Of a stretch of DNA of 64,000 nt, positions 32,378 through 43,465 are shown piece by piece (positions within the stretch are counted from its first letter, which is position 1; the number at the start of each line of letters is the position of its first letter). The stretch spans positions 2,170,001 to 2,234,000 of the forward strand of contig NC_045127.1 of NCBI RefSeq assembly GCF_007655135.1, in the 5' to 3' direction. Below the pieces are notes generated by a model, which made no database searches, was not told the origin of the DNA, and saw nothing but the letters and a program-made list of their open reading frames with translations. This DNA is from Punica granatum (lineage: Eukaryota; Streptophyta; Magnoliopsida; Myrtales; Lythraceae). Both the position numbers and the translations under genes were made by a program.

Positions 32378-35300
32378 TCACAGGTCCCCGCGAGCAGTGT
32401 GGACTGGTATTTCCGCTTGATTATCGAGGGGCATGTATTGCGCCATAATAGCTCGGATCTCTGAGTCCATGTATCTCTGTTTTCACGTGTTTAATTAGAG
32501 AACAGATCATCAACCAGGGTGGGTTCTCTTCGTGCTGAATAACTTCATGCAGATGAAAGGCAAAAGGACAAGGGCAAGTGATGCAAAAGGATCTTACCCG
32601 AATTCGGTACTTGTAAAGTGCATAACCCGCGAGCCCAGCAGCGCCCATGCCGAGAATAATTACCCAGAAAACATTCCAGCCTGAGCTACTGGTGGAAGCT
32701 TGACCTGCCGATTTGCAAATAGATGAATGCTCCCCAGAGATTTCATAATAAAAAGATGGGAATACACTTATCCCCTCCTCGAGTATGAAACTGCAAAAAA
32801 CTATTTTAACCAGAGAAATGAGGGCATATACTCACTGATACAAGTGTCGTGTTCTTGCAAGTACAATAGACCGTTGCTGCAGCTGCAATCATAACTGCCC
32901 CACGTATTTTGGCACTTGCACTCAGGGCATTGGCAGGCCTTCTTTTCTTTGCACTCATCCACATCTAAAAATGCAAGATGCAGAAAACTATAAGGAACCA
33001 AATTGACAGATAATGAACAAGTGAAAAATGCAAGTAATTGGAAGTCTCGTAGAAAGAACTCATGCCCGAAACCCAGAAATCTGAACCTTAGGTGGCTTAT
33101 TGCCCTATAAAAGGAACTTGCTTGGAAAGATAATAATATACCAACCATGGACAGGGATTTCAGTCTAGCAAATTTAAGACAGGTATCTGTTCTCAAGTGT
33201 TAATGTTTAACTATTTCTTCTAGTAATCATAGAGAAATTAAAGGCAAGTATTACCCTCGCAGGATTTCACTCCATCTCCCTTAAATCCAGGAGGGCACTT
33301 GCACCCCTTCGTATGATCGTCCTGCCACAGAGATAAGGAATATAGAAAATCAGAAGCCGAATTAAATCCAAGAGGAAATTGAATCCCAGGGTTGAAAACT
33401 GTCACAGTCGAAAGTGCCAATTGTTTAACTTACAATGCAAGCTGAGTATGTTCTACCATTTTGAGTGTCCTTCCAACAACCTCCATTATTTATTTCACAC
33501 CGCAAAGCTCCGGAAGCTGAAGAATCACAGCAGAAGAGGGAAATTACAAGAAGATTAAGGATGAATGATGTGTAACTTCAGAAGATATTCACACTAAACA
33601 AATGCTTGAAGAACCACTGCTACTTCATCAGATCATCAGTAACCTTTACCACTAAACAAAAAAACAATCCTATTACCATAATCATTTAGTTTCCTACACA
33701 ATGCCAAAAGAACAAGAGGTGCCCAAATGAACAATAAAAGAATGCAGTCCCGATCCGAGAGCAGGAGAATGATGCTATTCTCCATAATTCTTACGTAGAC
33801 CTTTTTCAATTACCAAAAAAATTGTCAATTTTGTAACAAAAAGGCCCAAGTTCTATTAGCCTATACCTTCACAATGAGTGTAACCATCACCAACAAACTT
33901 TACCCCCTGCACTACGGGACATTCACATACTCTTCCCCGAAAAGTATCCTGCATAAATTAAGGAGGATTATATGATCCAACATTGTCCCAAATTAAGATC
34001 TAGTCAAATCTCAAGATGATAGAACAATGAATCAGTGATGGCATGTTTAAATATGTACCCTGCAGGCAGTAATATTAGCTTTCTTGTCCTGCCAACAACC
34101 ACCATTATTCTCCAAGCATTCATTCGTCTCTATATCTGCAAGTACAGCCATGTTAGGACAGGGCAAAAGCAAGTCTTTCACAGGTCCAAGAAGCAAAAAT
34201 ACAATGCAGCTAAAATTGAAAACCTGAGGTCAGACAGATGGCAGGCTCAGTTGTCTCTTGGAAACCAGCACAGATGGCTTTGAGAACTGCGCCTTTGTCT
34301 AATTTGCCTGAAACAATTGAGACAACGGATGAACAAAGAACATTCAAAATTCAAGAAAGCCAGGAAAATTTCCCCCTAATACCTCTGTACTGCCTGTTGT
34401 TAATGACGAGAGTGGGCAAGATAGTCACGTCTCCACGGGATCCTTTGCCAATCTAACACCAAAGCACAAGAAAAAAAGTCAGTAGGGTCTAATTCGTAGA
34501 AGAATAGGATTCACAAAGGAAACAACAAAATCAGGCGCCATCATTAAGATGATAGCGAACCTGTGCGTCTTGTTCAGCTTTAAGAACTGGATTGTCCGCA
34601 TCAGCATCAGGGTCGCCTATACATTCGTCGATCTTCTTCAGATCAACACCTTCAGTATATAGAAAAAAACAGCAAGTTCAGAAACAGATTAAATGAGACT
34701 TTTTCAGTCCATTATAGAACTCAATTATCTTGCCTAAACAGGAAAGCAATCTCACCAAGCGACTTAATGACTTGATCCGCACATTCTTTAGTGTACTTCT
34801 TCTCTTTCATCGGGCAGCGGATTGCAAAGTCGGTTACATAATCCCACCAAAGCCACGGTTTTCCACTTTCATTGGCAACTTTATGGAAGCAAACCTGTCG
34901 CAAATTTTGGACAACAACATCTTTTCCATCGTAACCCTGACTGAAGTCCTGCTCTGGATCAGGAGCACAGTATCTCCCATGGTTGATGCACTGAGACTTG
35001 CATTGCTTGCTTAGAATAAAAGCTTCAGGGCAGTACCAAGTAATATAGTGTGGGGTGAACTGAGTGTAACCTTTCTGCTCAAGAATCTGAGCAGCTCCTT
35101 TGAAGTTCTTGACAAACTCGATCTGACTATCGCACTTGGGCCCACATTCATCATTGCTGTTGGTCCAGAACTCATACTCAACCCGTTCATCAGGATGAGG
35201 GAGAGCTTCAGTCCAATCCAGATTGATAGTCACCATTTCTCCACTGGACAGAGCTTTCTTGATATTGTCTCCCAAAGTTTTGGTTATGAGGGCTGAAGGG

Positions 35301-36281
35301 ATCATGATCTTCTCTATGTAATCAGCACCAGCTTTTTCCTCCTCGGGAGTGTCCATGGTGATCAGTGGTTCTACTCTATCATCTGAAACAAGGATTGCCG
35401 CCGCCCCACCATTCTGAGCATTCCATGCCTTCAACGTGAAGAAGCAATCTATAAAACAAAAATATATTTAGCAAGGTGAATTTTTTTATAGAATAACCGA
35501 AATGTTCAAGCTCGGTAATCCTGGAGAGATAATCTGCTTACTAACACAATGATCAACAATTCAAAATGGTAGCTAAGTTACATCCTAAGCAAATACTATA
35601 GAAGGCGGCCAATTTTGTCTCTTAATAAACAAATTAAATAATTAAATGCAAATCTAGAGCAATTCATTGCATATTCATTAATTGTTATGAATTCTTCATG
35701 CAATAACTAGCAAATTTAAACATGAGCAACCCATGCAAGACATAGAAACAGACCTACAACAACATAAGAACAGCCAAATAAACAGTCCAAAAACAAAAAC
35801 TGTAATTCTTGCCGAGGAGCTATAACGACATATAAAATCCAAACACACGGGTCCAAAAACGGGAGAAAGAGATTCTTGCTCGATATGAGCTTAACTTGAA
35901 GCTCAGCAACTGCAGTTAATGATTGAGCTGCTAAAACAGAACGCTCTGATCAGACCAATCGGTCAAGAATTGATAGGAGAAAAGACCTCCTCGATCGGCG
36001 AGCAAGAACACCGGCAGCCCCCCGGGCTTGGTCTTGAACGAGACATCAAAGTCCTCGAAGCTCTTGCAGGCCTTCTGATTGGCCTTGGGGTAAATCACAG
36101 TGCCCACCATAGTCCCCCCGTACTGCGGGACGCCGAAGTTACCGATCGCGCACTCGTAGACATTCTTTAGAGAGTTCGGAGTGGTGATCTTCAAGCTGTT
36201 CTTCTCCACCACGAACCTCCCCGCGCATGGCCGCCACAGCAGGAACCAAGCACAGATCAAAAGTCCCAACTTTTCCCTCAT
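32378..36281 (-). CDS. VSR1: Vacuolar sorting receptor (VSR1/BP-80 type), complete, 12 exons
   Basis: VSRs are type I receptors that carry soluble cargo with NPIR-like or C-terminal signals between trans-Golgi and prevacuolar compartments. Exons: 36281-35987, 35448-34756, 34649-34561, 34452-34383, 34307-34224, 34135-34059, 33948-33867, 33516-33434, 33321-33255, 32964-32836, 32704-32598, 32476-32378. They join in phase into 624 residues, the usual family length. Features: a signal peptide ([17 protein letters not shown]), [14 protein letters not shown] and a protease-associated domain (to about 170), the central luminal region ([24 protein letters not shown]), EGF-like repeats with Ca-binding DVDECKEK (about 430-555), a membrane helix ([18 protein letters not shown]) and a cytosolic tail with the AP-binding motif YMPL (606-609). 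I chose MREKLGLL; an in-frame ATG at 36317 would add 12 residues. The paralogue number is inferred. Confidence 0.95.
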
Positions 36282-36835
36282 TCCTGCTCTCAGGGGCCGA
36301 CCCAGGAGAGGAAACACGAAGAAGACGATGGAACCGGATCGTGGGTATCACTGCTCGAGCATGTAGGTCTGATTCTGCGCGAGCTGCAGCTGATTTTACC
36401 CCTCTGGAGGATCGAGAGGAAGATGGGTCTGGAAGGGAAGAAGAACCCCGGAACAGAAAATTCAACAGAGGAGGAGAGAGACGTATGGATTAAGGATTAA
36501 AAACCTTGCCAAGTTTCAATCTCTTTACCAGATAACTGATTTCGTAGATTCGGATTTGATTATCGGGGAAGGAAAGAGGTCGAGATGTCGCCTCCTGAAA
36601 GGACAAGGCGGAGGCTCGGAACGACAGCGTTTCAGGAGGTCGGGAGATGGAATAACTCGCGACATAATGAAGTTATCGGGGGGTCGGGATATCATCTCGG
36701 CGGCTCGATGTGGTCGGACTTTACCGGGGGGCTGTGGGACCCGCAGAGGCTCCACGCTGTTGCATGAAACCCACGTGTTTGTCTTCTGGAAAGCCGGTGT
36801 ACAGTCCCGTGTGATTCACGTGACCATTTTCTTAG
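36282..36835. other. VSR promoter and 5' leader
   Basis: GC-richer DNA directly upstream of the VSR start, with purine-rich stretches. It is bounded to the right by the first copy of a local direct repeat. No gene on either strand. Confidence 0.45.
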
Positions 36836-36957
36836 TAAAAGCAATTAAAGGGGAAACCGGAAATATAATATCTCATCATTTTTCAGTAAATAATAAAATC
36901 CATATAAAAATTTCAAATTTCAATTATTAGGATAATACGGCTATGATTTCAAAATGT
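36836..36957 (+). repeat. Direct repeat A, left copy (partner 40453-40577)
   Basis: About 120 bp closely matches 40453-40577 in the same orientation. Shared words include TTTTTCAGTAAATAATAAA, TTTCAAATTTCAATTATTAG and ACGGCTATGATTTCAAAAT. Confidence 0.8.
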
Positions 36958-37584
36958 TATAATTATGCAAGTTGCCTTATACCCAGCAGATAAGTCATGG
37001 CATAGTAAGTCATTATGTTGGAAACATTATTACAATAGGAGAATACATTCTTTTTTTTCAATCTACGGCTTCGTTTAGGGAAGGATGAGCTTTTAATCCT
37101 ATGATAACTCTAATCATCATCTTATGTTTGAAGTAAATTAGGGTGTATAAGCTAGATAGAGTCGAAGAATGACCAATATATCTCTATGTTTCCTCTTTTC
37201 TTATAAAAAGGGGGAAAAAAAATCCACGAACCATCTGAGGGAGGGAACTAGGGCTCCTTCAGCAAGATATGAGCATTAAACAATAGTCTTGTCCCATCCT
37301 CCTCGATTTTGTATCATAGTCGTCACCAAATACCGGATAAGTATTTGAAAATTTTTATGTGCTACATCCAGTGGACTAGACGTGGCTTTCAAGATCAGCA
37401 AGAAGGTGATTTGCGTATGTATCATGGGATGACTTATAAAAAACGAAGTTAGAAGCCAACAATGTGATAACAGCTCCTCGATCATCGAATAAAGAGTCTG
37501 ATGTATCTATAAGGTAATTCAGCTAACTCGATGTTACTATGGCATGTAAGTCTCATGATTATGTTGGAAACATTAGGTTAATCA

Positions 37585-38043
37585 CATATAAAAGTACGAG
37601 TACGACCTTTGCTCGAATTTTCAATTTTAACACGGCCTTTCAAGATTTGTACAGAAAGGCACGACCTTTCTTTTTAGTCTCTGATCTAGCACGACCTTTG
37701 CTTGAATTCTCAATTCTAACATGACATTTCGAAAATAGTACAAAGAGGCATGACATTTCGTTTTAATCTAAATCTTGCAGGACTTTTCGTTTTAGTCTCA
37801 AATCTAACGGGAGGAAAAGTGAACCCCACATATTTTAATTTAATTTTACATATTTTCACTTATGGAATAATATTATGACACTCGCACCGTTAATGCCTAT
37901 TCAACCGTTATTGTTAAAATTGACGTAAAATATAACGGCGTACCAGATTTGACACTAAAACGAAAGGTCATGCCTTTCTATACTAATTCTGAAAGATCAT
38001 GCTAAAATTGAAAATTCAAATAAAAGTCGTGCTTTTTTTATGA
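37585..38043. mobile_element. Inverted-repeat element (MITE or foldback type)
   Basis: The left arm (about 37585-37690) and right arm (about 37950-38043) are inverted copies of roughly 95 bp. Both read, from outside inwards, a TACGAC/CACGAC start, TTTGAATTTTCAATTTTA and its variants, GTACAGAAAGGCACGACC and GTATAGAAAGGCATGACC. The left arm is followed by a further, partly tandem copy of the same motif (37687-37790). No ORF lies inside. A target-site duplication is not evident. The flanking words on either side (GGAAACATTA and GAAACATTA) resemble each other and may mark the insertion. Confidence 0.65.
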
Positions 38044-38082
38044 CCGAAACATTACGATGGGAGAATACATTCTTTTTTTCTA

Positions 38083-38190
38083 AATAAATGGGAGAATGCA
38101 TTATTTGAAAATACAATGCAGCCAAAGGTAACGAAACTTTAAGGTCGTCCGTGAATTACAACAGAAATTATCTTCAGCAACACCAATAAC
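38083..38190 (+). repeat. Direct repeat B, left copy (partner 39253-39369)
   Basis: About 105 bp matches 39253-39369 in the same orientation; common words are ATTTGAAAATACAAT, GAAACTTTAAGGTCGTC and ATTATCTTCAGCAACAC. Confidence 0.8.
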
Positions 38191-38524
38191 AAAATTGGCT
38201 TTTACATTCTTAACCCTTAAACCACTCCATGAAGGTCCAATAAGAAATGCACTGAGAAAGATTGAAGGTTTTGAAATCTAAATCTAATCAAAGGATTGTA
38301 AAATGAAACGAACTTAATTAACACAAATGCTATAAAATATAAGGGCATGGTGGGACTGGGATGGATCGCAAGCTTTTCGGACTAATCCCTCGTCCGCTTT
38401 TTGTATCGGATTAATTGGGTTCTGTGTTTTTATTAGTTACACCAACCCGTGCTCTCTCAAGTGGCGTGGGGAGCACCGATAATGGATGGGCTAGTGGCAA
38501 TGCCGAGGCACCTGCGAGGACGAT

Positions 38525-39076
38525 CGAACTGTGTTTTCCTTGGGATGGTCTTTCATCGCTTCAATCCGCTCCAGTGCCCTCACAACCTCCTTCATTGAGG
38601 GGCAGTTTCTAAGTTACAATGGGAGGCTCTTTAGGGCCAACGGTGCAGTCTTAATGGTAGCCTTGAATGAGTACTGCCCCTTGATCCGATGGTCGATTAT
38701 GTTCTTGAGCTTTCCATTTGGGAAAGGAACGGCTTCAGCCAATTGATCAGATTCTGCTACTTGCTCCATCACTTCATGTGAAGCGCCCGTAAGCCCGAGA
38801 GCAGCTCGAGCACGACCATGCCAAACCCATAAACATCACTTTTCATGTATAAATGCCCTGGGAGACATCGAGGACAGGGTGCAACGATGCTGGAATCTTG
38901 TATATACAATATATAACTCTGCATGAACCTACGATAACTAAAAGATTTGTAGTCACCTGCTGCAACATATGCAGGAGCTGCATAACCATACCTTCCCATA
39001 GCTCGGGTTGTCACTTGCGACTCTCCGCCTGGAGTTCCCTAATTTTGCCAACCCAAAGTCCGTATTTTGACATTAG
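38525..39076 (-). pseudogene. Receptor-like cytoplasmic kinase pseudogene fragment
   Basis: Minus-strand reading recovers, in order, DFGLAKLG (about 39055), a frame change, TTRAMGRYGYAAPAYVAAG, an apparent intron, GHLYMKSDVYGFGMVVLELL, a TGA stop after RALHMK, then KLKNIIDHRIKGQYS, a TAA stop, and NCPSMKEVVRALERIEAMK. These are kinase subdomains VII to XI of an RLCK-VII/PBL-like kinase. At least one frameshift and two in-frame stops show it is dead. Subdomains I to VI and the APE glutamate (here Ala, in YAAPAY) are missing. The fragment sits between the two B repeats. Confidence 0.8.
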
Positions 39077-39252
39077 AATTTTGCACAAAACAGAGGGAAA
39101 AAGGGAATGAAGTTCTTCAATAAAAAAGAATACTACGTTGATAGTTCCTTGATTCAGAGATCCCCATCCAATTCAAAGAACACAAAATATATCATTAGAT
39201 ATGGAAGACTAACCCAGTGAGTTCAAGTGATTACAGTAATCATCCATGTTCT

Positions 39253-39369
39253 GAATAAATGGGATGAGAGAATGCGTTATTTGAAAATACAATTCAGCCA
39301 AAAGTTATGAAACTTTAAGGTCGTCTGTGAATTAACAACAGAATTATCTTCAGCAACACTAGTAATAAT
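39253..39369 (+). repeat. Direct repeat B, right copy
   Basis: Partner of 38083-38190, with small indels and several substitutions. Confidence 0.8.
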
Positions 39370-40452
39370 TCTTCAAAATATGATACACAAATATACTTAA
39401 GATGAGTGCAACAGCTCAACAAATTAATCGTGATGAAGGAATACGGTAAGAAAACCCAAAAGAATTGTTTTGAGCAGACTTTTGAGCGATTACATTACAT
39501 AATCGAAAATTCTGCAGATTGCATAGCATAGAAGCTTGCATTTGGTTATCAAATTGGATCATGATCCGACTTAACTTGATTTTGTGTAATGATGGCAAGT
39601 GTTGACAATTATATATATATATATGTGTGTATGTATATTTAAATATGAAAGTAGATGGAGAATTTATTATTAAAAAATTGATTATATAAATTATTAGGAA
39701 AAAATATGAGTGAAGAATTGTTATTAAACGGAGAAAAAAGACAAAACAATAATAATTGTAGTGTTGAATTTGAAAAATAATAGAGCTGAGTTGGGTAGAA
39801 TAAAGTTTTTTATTTTAAAACCAAACCAACCAGAAAAGTTGGGCTATTGTACATCGTCGTCATCCTTCATGAATAATTTCAAAAGCACGGATAGGAAAAC
39901 CATTGTCATGAGCAGTTAATTGGAGCGATTACATCGGCAAAACTTCCAGCAATCCTACAACATGAAGAAGTCGGATTATCCTAAATCACCCGGCATCTCG
40001 AGTGATGTGAATAATTATGTCAGACATCCATACAATCTAAGAAATTTGTCGCTGAAGTGGGGAGAATGGATGAGCTTACCTGATAGAGAGGAGAGGAATT
40101 TAATTGACGTTACAAAGAACAACAATTTCGAAATGAATTCTACACAAATTAGAAGTGGATTTCCAATTCTAACAACAAATTGAAAAATAATGGCAACATA
40201 ATGTGCTTACCAGAAATTTGCAATTATGTTTGCAAGATCTTCAACTGCAATTATCATGCAAGAGCTTCGAGATCTTGCAACTTCTGAAGTTCAGCTCGCC
40301 TGCAGTTGCAGGTGCATGCCTAGCAAATATTTATAGGCATTTTGTATTGAGATAGGTGTAGGTATTCGGATGCCGAAGGTAGTGTTGCCATGTTAAACCA
40401 ATGCATTGAGCATGCCGCATGCTCGAAAGGAAATCGCGCACGCGTGAAGACT
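39370..40452. other. AT-rich intergenic DNA
   Basis: No gene supported. One 87-codon ORF at 39920-40183 has no recognisable features. Confidence 0.35.
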
Positions 40453-40577
40453 AGTAAGCAATTAAACGGGAAACGGGAAAGAGAATATCTGATCGTTTTT
40501 CAGTAAATAATAAATCCATTTCAAGATTTCAAATTTCAATTATTAGAAGAAAACGGCTATGATTTCAAAATTTCGGT
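40453..40577 (+). repeat. Direct repeat A, right copy
   Basis: Partner of 36836-36957, aligned over about 120 bp with short gaps. Confidence 0.8.
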
Positions 40578-41476
40578 AAAATATGACTATCATATATCAT
40601 GTGGTTCTGATAACCCTTATCCGTTATGTTCAGATATTTGAATAGTTCAAGCATAATTGCACCGACCACCCATCTCTATTAGGATCAAAGTTTACTGTCT
40701 TTAAACTCATCCTTTTGCAGCTCATAGTGAATGTGAGTTCCTCTTTTTCTCATTCGATGGCGATGTATATGCAAAATCATATATGCATATCTAAAAAACT
40801 TCTCACCGATAACTAAATATAGAAATTTAAAATTTAAACAAAAAAAAATGGAAATTAGACAATCAAATATGGAGAAAGTTGGTAAAAATAGGCCGAGAAT
40901 TAACACATAAAATACCAAGTTCTTCTTACAGCTCAATTTGATTAATATATAAATAAAATACTAAATTTTCTCCTACTTCCAAAGAAAATATTGAAAACAG
41001 AAAATAAAAAACCTACTAATTTATTATCTCAAAAATCTCCTCTATCATCTTCTCCACTGTTTATTATTGAAATCAGCCAATTCTAAATCAAAATATCAAG
41101 ACAATCTTTTAAAATTAAAACTGTTGGGGGGGGGGAGGACACAAAAAAGGAAAGAGATAAAATGGGCTGGGCCCACGACCTGAATAATTAATGGGCCTAT
41201 GCAGGAGGAAACTTCACCGTCTTTGGCGGTTTTCGCGGTTGAGTGCTCCAACCGTTCCTTGTCCGATTGTCCATTTTCCCGCTTCCGCATTCATTCGCTC
41301 CCCTGTCCCTCCTCTGGCTCTGCATCTCTTCCGCACTTCGCACTCCCACTTCATTAGCCTTCCATCGACGTTGCCGCACCGGAGTTTCAACTCTTTTTTC
41401 GGGCCGAGACCTGACGTGTAGAGGTCTATCCAGCGGTCGTTGCTGCTGATTGGGAAGTAGAAGTACAAATCGAGTA
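40578..41476. other. Intergenic DNA and promoter of the following gene
   Basis: AT-rich to about 41100, then a G9 run and GC-richer DNA with CT tracts leading to the ATG at 41477. No coding gene supported. Confidence 0.4.
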
Positions 41477-42599
41477 ATGGGAAACCTCATCAGTCAAGCT
41501 GCGAATGGCATTGGAGATGCCCTTGGAAGTGCTTTTTCTGCTCCGTTCAAGAGCGTCTTCGGCGCATCATGCGAGTACGTGTAATTGGTCACCGCTGCCA
41601 TTCTCAGTTCTTCCATTTGTTTTATTCCTTGGAATTACTTATTTTCATTTTTTCGTATATTATTTTTCATCTCTCCGTTGCGACTGATAATGCAGGGAAG
41701 TCTGTTCAGGGCCATGGGATGTAGTGTGCTTCATCGAGCATCTATGCGTTGCCAATCTAGCAAAATTCTTGTTGATTGTGGGGCTTTGTTACATGAGTAA
41801 TGTTCTCACTGAAACACGACTCTCGCTTTAGTTCAGTAATCACTCATACATCTCTTTGTTGCACATTCAATTTCGAGTTGCAGATGCAAACTAACTGAAG
41901 CAAAGAACTAGAATTGGAATGACTGATCATCTTCCTGTTTGTTTCTCAGTTCTTTTGTTCTTCTTCCTATTATTCAAGCTCGGGATCTGCCAATGCATAG
42001 GGAGGAGCCTCTGTAAGATGTGTTGGGCTGCGTGTGTGACATACTGGTACGCAGTCGGGGACATATCGTGTTTCTTGTGTCACAGGCTAATGAGCACGAA
42101 GCGGGTAATACACAATAGATCTGAGTCTAATAGATGACCATGATTTGGTATATCGTAATTAAGAAAGAAGAACTACGAGACGATCGTTCATCTTTTTTTT
42201 TTTTTTTTTTGCCTGAGAGTATTGAACTGACTCTTTTAATAGGTTTATCGAAGAAGGCGTCGATACCGAGACCTTGAAGTTGGGTACCAAAGTTCGACTG
42301 ATGAAGAGACCAATTTCTCGAGCCATCACCGCCATTCAAGTGCAAGTAAGAAGAGGAAGTCACTTGGAGAATCTGCAGGTGTCCGAAGCCCTGCCTACCC
42401 TTCGAGCAGGCATGGAAGGCACAGCAGCCACAGCCGCAGGCACCACCGCATGAAGTTGAGGAGAAAGCAGGTTTCTTTCCGTGTCAAGGGACGTGCTCAA
42501 AGGCTGAAGAGCTTGAGACATCATCGACGGGTTGGTTCCATGCATCATCATCATCGAAGGGAAAGCAAAAGTTTTAAGAGGCAAAGGCTCGGGTGCTAA
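41477..42599 (+). CDS. Small Cys-rich membrane protein with basic His/Ser tail, unknown, 4 exons
   Basis: Exons 41477-41574, 41696-41796, 41950-42104 and 42243-42599 join in phase into 236 residues. It starts MGNLISQAANGIGDALGSAF; a Gly at position 2 makes N-myristoylation possible. A Cys/Trp-containing segment follows (SCEEVCSGPWDVVCFIEHLC), then a hydrophobic stretch of about 25 residues (ANLAKFLLIVGLCYMILLFF) and a second Cys-rich patch (CQCIGRSLCKMCWAACVTYW, SCFLCHRL). The last exon encodes a very basic, His/Arg/Ser-rich tail (VYRRRRRYRD, RHHRMKLRRKQ, SMHHHHRRES). I recall similar plant proteins only as uncharacterised transmembrane proteins. The Cys clusters could be palmitoylated or bind metal; this is inference. 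A decayed copy of its 3' end lies at 43000-43254. Confidence 0.8.
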
Positions 42600-42999
42600 T
42601 TGCTCTGTATAGATACAAAAAGAGATGTTTACTGTCAGTATTCTTCCTTTCGGCTGATCATTTCACTGAATTTCTGGTCCCCGCTTGTATATGGTTTTAA
42701 GTTAAGTTGCTTACCGCACTAGCCAGCAGAAATGTCCTTAACAGCGGCTCAGGCACATACAAATCAATGGGGAACGAAAATTAATAAGGAGAAACCTCAA
42801 AATACTCGGAACATCAACAAACGACCCAGAATGTGGAAGAACCAATTATTACCAGAAAACAGAATAGCCATCCAAGCTAAATGATCTTCGATAAATAAAC
42901 ACAGGATCCTATCAATAGCAAACTCACCCCCCCACAGGGACCATCTATACCTACGTTGAAAGATTTTGAGACGAGGATCCTATCATATTTGTTGGGTTA

Positions 43000-43254
43000 G
43001 AGAATATGCAAGTGTCCGAGGCCATCATCCTATCGAGCCGGCATGGGATGGCAAGCCGCAGGCACCATCACCTGAAGTTGAGGACAAAGCAGATTTCATC
43101 TCGTTTCGTGTCAGGGAAGGTTCTTGAAGGGTGAGGAGCTCGAGGAATCATCGACGGGGCAGTTCTAAAGCAGCAAGGCAGCAGTTTTAAGAGGTAGAGG
43201 TTCGGCTATTTACCGTTTCGTATAGATTACAGAAGAAGAGAGGTTCACTGTAAC
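43000..43254 (+). pseudogene. Tandem duplicate of the 3' end of the preceding gene
   Basis: This segment matches 42366-42637 (last-exon coding end plus 3' UTR) at an offset near 630 bp: GAGAATATGCAAGTGTCCGA, CCGCAGGCACCATCACCTGA, AAGTTGAGGACAAAGCAG, ATCATCGACGGG, AGTTTTAAGAGG and GTATAGAT. In the equivalent frame the Arg/His-rich peptide survives in part (SSRHGMASRRHHHLKLRTKQ) but runs into a TGA, with indels. It has no start or upstream exons and is non-functional. Confidence 0.8.
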
Positions 43255-43465
43255 ACATGTCGGGAGCTGAGCTACAAGGGGCAATGGTCATTAGAAAGAC
43301 CATGCCATGAGTTGAGACTATGTTTGTTAGTATTCTCACTATAGATTTTTCGTTTTTCCATGTCATGACGATTCTCTCATGTATATACAACAAGGATCAT
43401 GCAACATATAAAAGAATCCACGACAGGGCTTCTGGGTCAATGAACTTCACACACGGGAGGCTCGT

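Noticed and set aside
39920..40183. 87-codon plus-strand ORF
   Set aside because: No similarity, no hydrophobic or structured features; within AT-rich repeat-flanked DNA.
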